Source: Acinetobacter baumannii (GTDB lineage: Bacteria > Pseudomonadota > Gammaproteobacteria > Pseudomonadales > Moraxellaceae). From it: 64,000 nt of DNA. The position numbers were made by a program, and so were the translations under genes. This document shows positions 59,685 through 64,000 of the stretch, piece after piece (positions within the stretch are counted from its first letter, which is position 1; the number at the start of each line of letters is the position of its first letter). A model generated the notes under the pieces. It did not search any database. It saw nothing but the letters and a program-made list of their open reading frames with translations, and was not told where the DNA came from. The stretch is taken from contig NZ_CP046654.1 of assembly GCF_009759685.1 (NCBI RefSeq), forward strand, positions 806,001-870,000. Direction: 5' to 3'.

Positions 59685-59761
59685 AATTGTAGCGCTTATA
59701 CTTTGACACACTTCACAGCAGATAAAATTGACAGTTTTTCAGGGAAACAAAAATTTTAGGC

Positions 59762-59801
59762 AAAAAAAAGTAGCATTGCGACGGTTCAGCACATGCTACT
59801 T
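59762..59801 (-). terminator. Terminator after the mini-protein genes
   Basis: An 8-bp stem (AAGTAGCA / TGCTACTT) with an 18-base loop, followed on the minus strand by T8. Confidence 0.8.
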
Positions 59802-59832
59802 ATTAACTGGGATAAGCTTTTAACGGCTTATA

Positions 59833-59934
59833 TTATTGTTGTTCTAGATAATCCTTAAGTAAAGTTCCTGCTCTTCCTACTACTACAGCCATAATTACTG
59901 CAATCAACAGAAACATCCACATTGAAATCTCCAT
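59833..59934 (-). CDS. 33-residue membrane mini-protein, copy 1
   Basis: Too short for usual gene calling, but well supported: a perfect AAGGAGGT lies six bases before ATG 59934, and the frame encodes MEISMWMFLLIAVIMAVVVG, then RAGTLLKDYLEQQ. That is one membrane span followed by a short polar tail. It is clearly paralogous to the next gene (same GRAGTLL core, same DNA stretch around it). Function is not known; a small stress or regulatory membrane peptide is one guess. It is followed by a terminator. Confidence 0.75.
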   Translation of the reverse strand: MEISMWMFLLIAVIMAVVVGRAGTLLKDYLEQQ

Positions 59935-60009
59935 GAGAGACCTCCTTACTACATTCGCACCCAGTTAAAAACTGGACACTTGATGAAATTAATCGATTAA
60001 CCAATTAGA

Positions 60010-60162
60010 CTATTGACTGATCGATGACCTTTGCATCCTCTGTCTCTTAACTTTGCTAAGATTAACTCGGTTAAGATGTTCCCTGAGTAAAGTTCCTGCT
60101 CTTCCTATCACCACCGCCATAATTATGGCAATGACCAAGAACGACCATGTTGGCATCTCCAT
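60010..60162 (-). CDS. 50-residue membrane mini-protein, copy 2
   Basis: Paralogue of the preceding 33-residue gene: MEMPTWSFLVIAIIMAVVIG, then RAGTLLREHL and a basic tail NRVNLSKVKRQRMQRSSISQ not found in copy 1. CGGAGGT lies about five bases before the ATG 60162. A longer frame exists but its start has no ribosome site. The two genes are 75 bases apart in tandem. Palindromes of the form AATTGTC-N-GACAATT lie upstream. Confidence 0.72.
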   Translation of the reverse strand: MEMPTWSFLVIAIIMAVVIGRAGTLLREHLNRVNLSKVKRQRMQRSSISQ

Positions 60163-60230
60163 TTGAGACCTCCGACACACTTTACGTTGGTGTTTGTACT
60201 TTAACCGATAGAATAGTAACCATATTGAGA

Positions 60231-60245
60231 AATTGTCCGACAATT
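60231..60245. promoter_or_regulatory. Palindrome AATTGTCCGACAATT
   Basis: A perfect 15-base palindrome (7-base arms) about 70 bases upstream of the 50-residue gene; a half-site GACAATT lies at 60279-60285. Confidence 0.5.
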
Positions 60246-60356
60246 AACTTTCTTGCTGTTTTTTCTGTATTTTAACTAGACAATTTCAATTTCCCAAAAA
60301 GAAATAAAGTATAAAATATTGATTAATAATAATTTTAAATAAATATACAAATGTAG

Positions 60357-60371
60357 AATTGTCTAACAATT
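60357..60371. promoter_or_regulatory. Palindrome AATTGTCTAACAATT
   Basis: The second copy of the palindrome, with six-base arms, just at the end of ygfX. The spacing between the two is 126 bases. Confidence 0.45.
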
Positions 60372-60759
60372 AATAGAGTTTTTCTAAAGTTTTAAGCTTT
60401 TTCCACTCTGCTAATGACATTTGATCAAACCAAATGATAGAAGTTAGTGTTTTATGACCTTCAAAATAGATCACTATGAAAATCTGATAATCAATTATTT
60501 TTAAAATTTTGACGCGAGAAATGGTGTTCTGTGAGTGATAAGCAAGCGACCATAGTTTTTTATCTAAATAAGCAATTTGTGCAAGCTGCGGACGCTTTAA
60601 AAAGAAAATAAAGCTGATAAATAGTAAGCTGATTACAACTAACCACCATAGTAACGGCATTAATTGATAAAATAGAACTGCTAAGCTTAAGCCAATAAAA
60701 AACTGAAATATAATCGAAAAACGACTATATTTCAGCTTAAAATTCAAATGGTTGATCAA
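60370..60759 (-). CDS. ygfX: YgfX (CptA)-like membrane protein
   Basis: A 129-residue protein with two adjacent membrane spans (about residues 14-34 and 36-54) and a small cytoplasmic domain with conserved tryptophans, in keeping with YgfX. It sits six bases after sdhE, as in most gammaproteobacteria. YgfX/SdhE was once described as a toxin-antitoxin pair (CptAB), but SdhE is now known as a flavinylation factor. The sequence is divergent, so the family call rests on context as well. Confidence 0.72.
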   Translation of the reverse strand: MINHLNFKLKYSRFSIIFQFFIGLSLAVLFYQLMPLLWWLVVISLLFISFIFFLKRPQLAQIAYLDKKLWSLAYHSQNTISRVKILKIIDYQIFIVIYFEGHKTLTSIIWFDQMSLAEWKKLKTLEKLY

Positions 60760-60765
60760 AATAAA

Positions 60766-61023
60766 TTAACCATGAACATAGTGTTTTAATTTATAGATAA
60801 AGTCACGTAATTCGGTACGTGGTGGTTCTGATACTTCCATAAACCAATCTAGTAAATCAGGGTCTTCCTGTTCTACCAACTCAGCAAACAATGCTTTTTC
60901 TGCCGGGTCTGCCTTTAAATAATAATTTTTCACATAAGGGTCAAAATAGACATCAATTTCCTTTAAACCACGACGTGCGCGATAGATTACTTTACGTTCT
61001 TCCAAGGTCATTTCTTCAGACAT
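60766..61023 (-). CDS. sdhE: FAD assembly factor SdhE
   Basis: SdhE helps attach FAD covalently to succinate dehydrogenase (SdhA). The 85-residue length is normal, and the key RGxxE motif is present in RARRGLKEIDVYFDPYV; DPDLLDWFME and the helical C-terminus follow the family. It pairs with ygfX on the same strand. Confidence 0.92.
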   Translation of the reverse strand: MSEEMTLEERKVIYRARRGLKEIDVYFDPYVKNYYLKADPAEKALFAELVEQEDPDLLDWFMEVSEPPRTELRDFIYKLKHYVHG

Positions 61024-61210
61024 TTATTTCCCCATCTGCGTTGATAGTGCGCTTAGTTTACCTGATCACATGAGAAAGTTCGCTAAAAATATCAAATTGA
61101 CCAAACTTATCACTTCACCGCCATAAATGAGCATTCATCACATTGTTAGGTCTAGTCGCTTCCCTTATGTTTAGCTCATAACATCAAGCCCAAACCAAGG
61201 AAGAAATACA

Positions 61211-62383
61211 ATGCAATCTGGTGCTATTCGTCCCATTCCAAATATGTTACCTCGCCATTTATTTAATGAAGAACATGAAGCTTTTCGGGAAACGGTACGT
61301 AAATTCTATGAGAAAGAAGTTGTACCTAATATTGAAAAATATGAAAAACAACAACATGTTGACCGAGATCTTTGGAATAAAGCTGGTGCATTAGGTTTAC
61401 TCTGTACCACCATGCCAGAACAATATGGTGGTTCAGGTGTCGATCGCCTATACAGCATGATTCTTATTGAAGAACAAGCCTATGCAATGGACTCAAGTAC
61501 AGGTTTCTCACTGCATTCCGACATTGTAGCCAACTATATCAATAACTTCGGTAATGAAGAGCAAAAACAGAAATGGCTCCCTAAAATGGCTACTGGTGAG
61601 ACGGTTACCGCAATTGCCATGACCGAGCCGGGAACAGGTTCAGACTTGCAAGCGGTTCGTACAACAGCCGTTCTTGATGGCGATGAATATGTCATTAATG
61701 GTTCAAAAATATTTATTACCAATGGCTATTTATGCGATATGGCAATTGTCGTTTGTAAAACGGGGAATAGCGATAAAGGATCTGCCAATTTATCACTCAT
61801 TATTGTCGAAGCTAACCGTGCTGGTTTTACTAAGGGCAAACCACTTAACAAAATTGGTATGAAAGGCCAAGATACCTGTGAACTCTTCTTTGATAACGTT
61901 CGTGTTCCTAAAGTAAATCTTTTAGGTATGGAAGGCATGGGCTTTATCATGCTCATGAAAGAATTAGCGTGGGAGCGTATGCTAGTTGCTATTATCTGCC
62001 AAGCTGGGGCAGAAGCGGCATTTGCACATACTGTTCAATATACAAAAGATCGTAAAGCATTTGGCAAACCAATTGGAGCATTCCAAAATACTCGTTTTAA
62101 ACTTGCCGAACTTAGAACAGAGATAGATTTCTGCCGTACCTATTTAGATCGTTGTATGGAATTACAACTCGATGAAAAATTGAGTGTTGAAGCTGCAGCG
62201 GCTGCAAAATATAAAATTTCAGATATGTTTTCAAAAGTTGTAGATGAATGTCTTCAATTACATGGTGGTTATGGCTATATGATGGAATATCCAATTGCAC
62301 GCGCTTATATCGATCACCGAGCAAACCGTATTTATGCAGGCACCAATGAAATTATGAAAGAATTAATCTCTAGAACTCTTTAA
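61211..62383 (+). CDS. Acyl-CoA dehydrogenase
   Basis: A 390-residue FAD-dependent acyl-CoA dehydrogenase. FAD and substrate segments are IAMTEPGTGSDLQAVRT, YVINGSKIFITNG, and C-terminal CLQLHGGYGYMMEYPIARAYIDHRANRIYAGTNEIMKELI. The similarity is to long-chain or acyl-CoA dehydrogenases of the FadE/AcdA small type. It lies next to almA, facing it, and may serve the fatty acids made from long-chain alkanes. AAGGAAG precedes the ATG. Confidence 0.88.
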   Translation: MQSGAIRPIPNMLPRHLFNEEHEAFRETVRKFYEKEVVPNIEKYEKQQHVDRDLWNKAGALGLLCTTMPEQYGGSGVDRLYSMILIEEQAYAMDSSTGFSLHSDIVANYINNFGNEEQKQKWLPKMATGETVTAIAMTEPGTGSDLQAVRTTAVLDGDEYVINGSKIFITNGYLCDMAIVVCKTGNSDKGSANLSLIIVEANRAGFTKGKPLNKIGMKGQDTCELFFDNVRVPKVNLLGMEGMGFIMLMKELAWERMLVAIICQAGAEAAFAHTVQYTKDRKAFGKPIGAFQNTRFKLAELRTEIDFCRTYLDRCMELQLDEKLSVEAAAAAKYKISDMFSKVVDECLQLHGGYGYMMEYPIARAYIDHRANRIYAGTNEIMKELISRTL

Positions 62384-62393
62384 TCTTCATTAT

Positions 62394-62422
62394 AAAAAGG
62401 AGGCTTATAGCCTCCTTTTTTA
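62394..62422. terminator. Bidirectional terminator
   Basis: An 11-bp stem (AAAAAGGAGGC and complement) with a TTATA loop, between converging genes. Confidence 0.9.
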
Positions 62423-62432
62423 TTTTCGAATA

Positions 62433-63923
62433 TCAAGACACTAATTTTGGTTTACGTGTAGAAACTTCTGAATGCTTATGAAAACGTAGAACACCATCAT
62501 CAAATTTTGCATTTTTTAATGATTTTCGGTCTTCAAGATAATTATTGGTTACCTGCCATGGAGCTTGTTTACCTTGTTTAGGAATCACGTCAGCAGCACG
62601 ACTAATATAACCAGATGATAAGCTACCCATGACTGTGTCTTCTTCCATCACGCTCTTATCACCAGATGGAATGACTTCATCATAATTATTCTTATCCATG
62701 TAATTTAATAAACGGCAGATATAATCTGCTGCAATATCAACTTTTAATGTCCATGAAGCATTTACATAGCCAATAATCATCGCCATGTTTGGTACATCGC
62801 TGAGCATCACGCCGTTATAAAGCATGTGTTCAGATGATTTAACTGGCTCTCCATCAATAGTTGCCTGCACACCGCCCATGATTTGAACCTGCAAACCTGT
62901 TGCAGATACGATAATATCGGCATCAAGATGCTTGCCTGATTTTAATTGAATACCAGTCTCAGTAAATTTTTCAATTTGATCAGTTTCAACACTCGCCTTA
63001 CCCTCACGAAGAATTTTGAATAAATCACCATCAGGAACTACGCAAAGACGCTGATCCCAAGGGTTATATGAAGGTGTAAAATGTTTCATATCAACTTTAC
63101 CCTTAAGTTGCATTTCAATTGCTTTTAAGAGTAAACGACGAACTGTTTTAGGATGCTTTTGAGACAATGCATAAATTGCTCGTTGCATACCAATATTACG
63201 AGCACGCGTAAATTTATAGGCTGCTTCTTCAGACATAAATCTACGAGTTTTTTCATAGATGAAATCAATAGACGGAACAGAAGCAATATAAGTTGGTGAA
63301 CGTTGTAACATCGTTACATGACCTGCTCCACCTTTTGACATTGCAGGCACCAGTGTAATTGCTGTAGCTCCGCTACCAATAATTACTACTTTTTTACCCT
63401 TATAATCCAAGTTTTCAGGCCAATGTTGTGGATGAATGAGTTGACCTTTGAAAGCTTCTTGATTTGGGAAAGCCGGCGCGTAGCCTTGGTCATAATTATA
63501 ATAACCAGTACAACCTACAACGAAGTTAGCAACCCAAGTCTGCTGTTTTTTCTTATTGTCCTCGACAATAACATGCCACTTTTTCGAGGCAGAATCATAA
63601 TTCGCAGAAAGGACACGATGGCCAAAATGAATTTTTTCTTTTAACTTAAACTCATCAATCACTTCCCCTAGATATCCTTTAATAGAGGCACCATCAGCGA
63701 GAACATTGGCTTTGCGCCATGGTTTAAAGTTAAAACCAAAAGTAGACATATCTGAATCAGAACGGATACCAGGATAGCGGAAAAGATCCCAAGTTCCACC
63801 AAACGATTCACGACGCTCCAAAATTTCAAACTGACGTTGTGGAGAGTTTTTAGATAAATGGGCAGCAACTCCTATTCCTGATATGCCTGCACCAATGATT
63901 AATACATCAACTTGCTTTTCCAT
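62433..63923 (-). CDS. almA: Long-chain alkane flavin monooxygenase AlmA
   Basis: AlmA is a flavin-binding monooxygenase of the Baeyer-Villiger type that Acinetobacter uses for n-alkanes of about C32 and longer. The 496 residues show the FAD loop GAGISG (11-16), the BVMO fingerprint F158-x-G-x3-H164-x3-W168-P, a second nucleotide-binding loop IIGSGATAIT near 181, and ASATGLQVQ. The opening MEKQVDVLIIGAG closely recalls published AlmA proteins. A palindrome-like repeat lies about 50 bases upstream. It may be regulated by an alkane-responsive repressor, not seen in the window. Confidence 0.88.
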   Translation of the reverse strand: MEKQVDVLIIGAGISGIGVAAHLSKNSPQRQFEILERRESFGGTWDLFRYPGIRSDSDMSTFGFNFKPWRKANVLADGASIKGYLGEVIDEFKLKEKIHFGHRVLSANYDSASKKWHVIVEDNKKKQQTWVANFVVGCTGYYNYDQGYAPAFPNQEAFKGQLIHPQHWPENLDYKGKKVVIIGSGATAITLVPAMSKGGAGHVTMLQRSPTYIASVPSIDFIYEKTRRFMSEEAAYKFTRARNIGMQRAIYALSQKHPKTVRRLLLKAIEMQLKGKVDMKHFTPSYNPWDQRLCVVPDGDLFKILREGKASVETDQIEKFTETGIQLKSGKHLDADIIVSATGLQVQIMGGVQATIDGEPVKSSEHMLYNGVMLSDVPNMAMIIGYVNASWTLKVDIAADYICRLLNYMDKNNYDEVIPSGDKSVMEEDTVMGSLSSGYISRAADVIPKQGKQAPWQVTNNYLEDRKSLKNAKFDDGVLRFHKHSEVSTRKPKLVS

Positions 63924-63972
63924 TTTATTTTTATACCCATTGTTGAGAATATAACTTTATTAAATCACAATT

Positions 63973-63992
63973 TTGACAATACACAATGTCAA
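63973..63992. promoter_or_regulatory. Inverted repeat upstream of almA
   Basis: TTGACA, eight bases, TGTCAA: a 20-base palindrome-like site ending about 70 bases upstream of the almA start. One arm also offers a -35 TTGACA on the minus strand, but no good -10 follows. Confidence 0.4.
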
Positions 63993-64000
63993 GTTTGACC

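Noticed and set aside
60370..61023. CptAB toxin-antitoxin pair
   Set aside because: The motif RGxxE marks SdhE, a flavinylation factor; the toxin-antitoxin reading of this pair is not supported by the sequence.

Overview
The window looks like chromosomal DNA of an Acinetobacter, most likely a member of the A. baumannii-calcoaceticus complex. The DNA is AT-rich. The pointers are the rplM-rpsI-sspA-sspB block without intervening cytochrome bc1 genes, the rRNA operon, an AlmA-type long-chain alkane monooxygenase, and several gene families of Acinetobacter type. The species call is an inference from protein and rRNA character; no database search was possible.

Layout. 1-6660: end of an LrgB-family gene, a small DUF2147 protein, the pdxA-rsmA-apaH operon (minus strand), rplM-rpsI (plus), then sspA-sspB and an unknown tail-anchored protein. 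6720-17070: a complete acyclic-terpene (citronellol/geraniol) catabolic operon atuABCDEF on the minus strand, in the gene order known from Pseudomonas, with a divergent TetR regulator (atuR) and an extra acyl-CoA dehydrogenase converging on atuR. 17200-18140: a DUF4256 protein and a GFA-family protein. 18283-24067: a full rRNA operon on the minus strand (16S, tRNA-Ile, tRNA-Ala, 23S, 5S) with two strong promoters, RNase III processing stems and a terminator. 24128-44600: mostly housekeeping genes (pssA, rlmJ, mdh, a lytic transglycosylase, miaB-phoH-ybeY, a TonB-like protein, xpt, a WrbA-like protein, BrkB, an EamA exporter, AraC and FAH-family proteins), with a degenerate RNase T2-like secreted protein lacking the catalytic histidines. 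44823-49782: a nitroreductase-like protein and a tRNA-Arg/tRNA-Ser array that is split by a segment carrying an 807-residue, highly repetitive protein and a HAD phosphatase. One of the three tRNA-Arg genes has the anticodon GCG instead of ACG. 50029-55342: rnr, prlC, yheV and a membrane-anchored coiled-coil protein. 55490-59600: a TRAP-type permease, a rhombosortase and a lipoprotein. 59762-61023: two tandem paralogous tiny membrane proteins (33 and 50 residues) beside palindromic operator-like sites, then ygfX and sdhE. 61211-64000: an acyl-CoA dehydrogenase and almA.

How the genes work together. The atu operon encodes citronellyl-CoA dehydrogenation, geranyl-CoA carboxylation and hydration. 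Together with almA and two further acyl-CoA dehydrogenases it marks an organism that grows on branched and long-chain hydrocarbons. The candidate previously undescribed items are the tandem mini-proteins with their palindromes, the repeat protein inserted in the tRNA array, the GCG tRNA-Arg, the catalytically dead RNase T2 homologue, and several strong leader hairpins (xpt, mdh, miaB, rhombosortase). Start codons were moved from the longest open frame wherever a Shine-Dalgarno sequence or family length argued for it; each case is noted.
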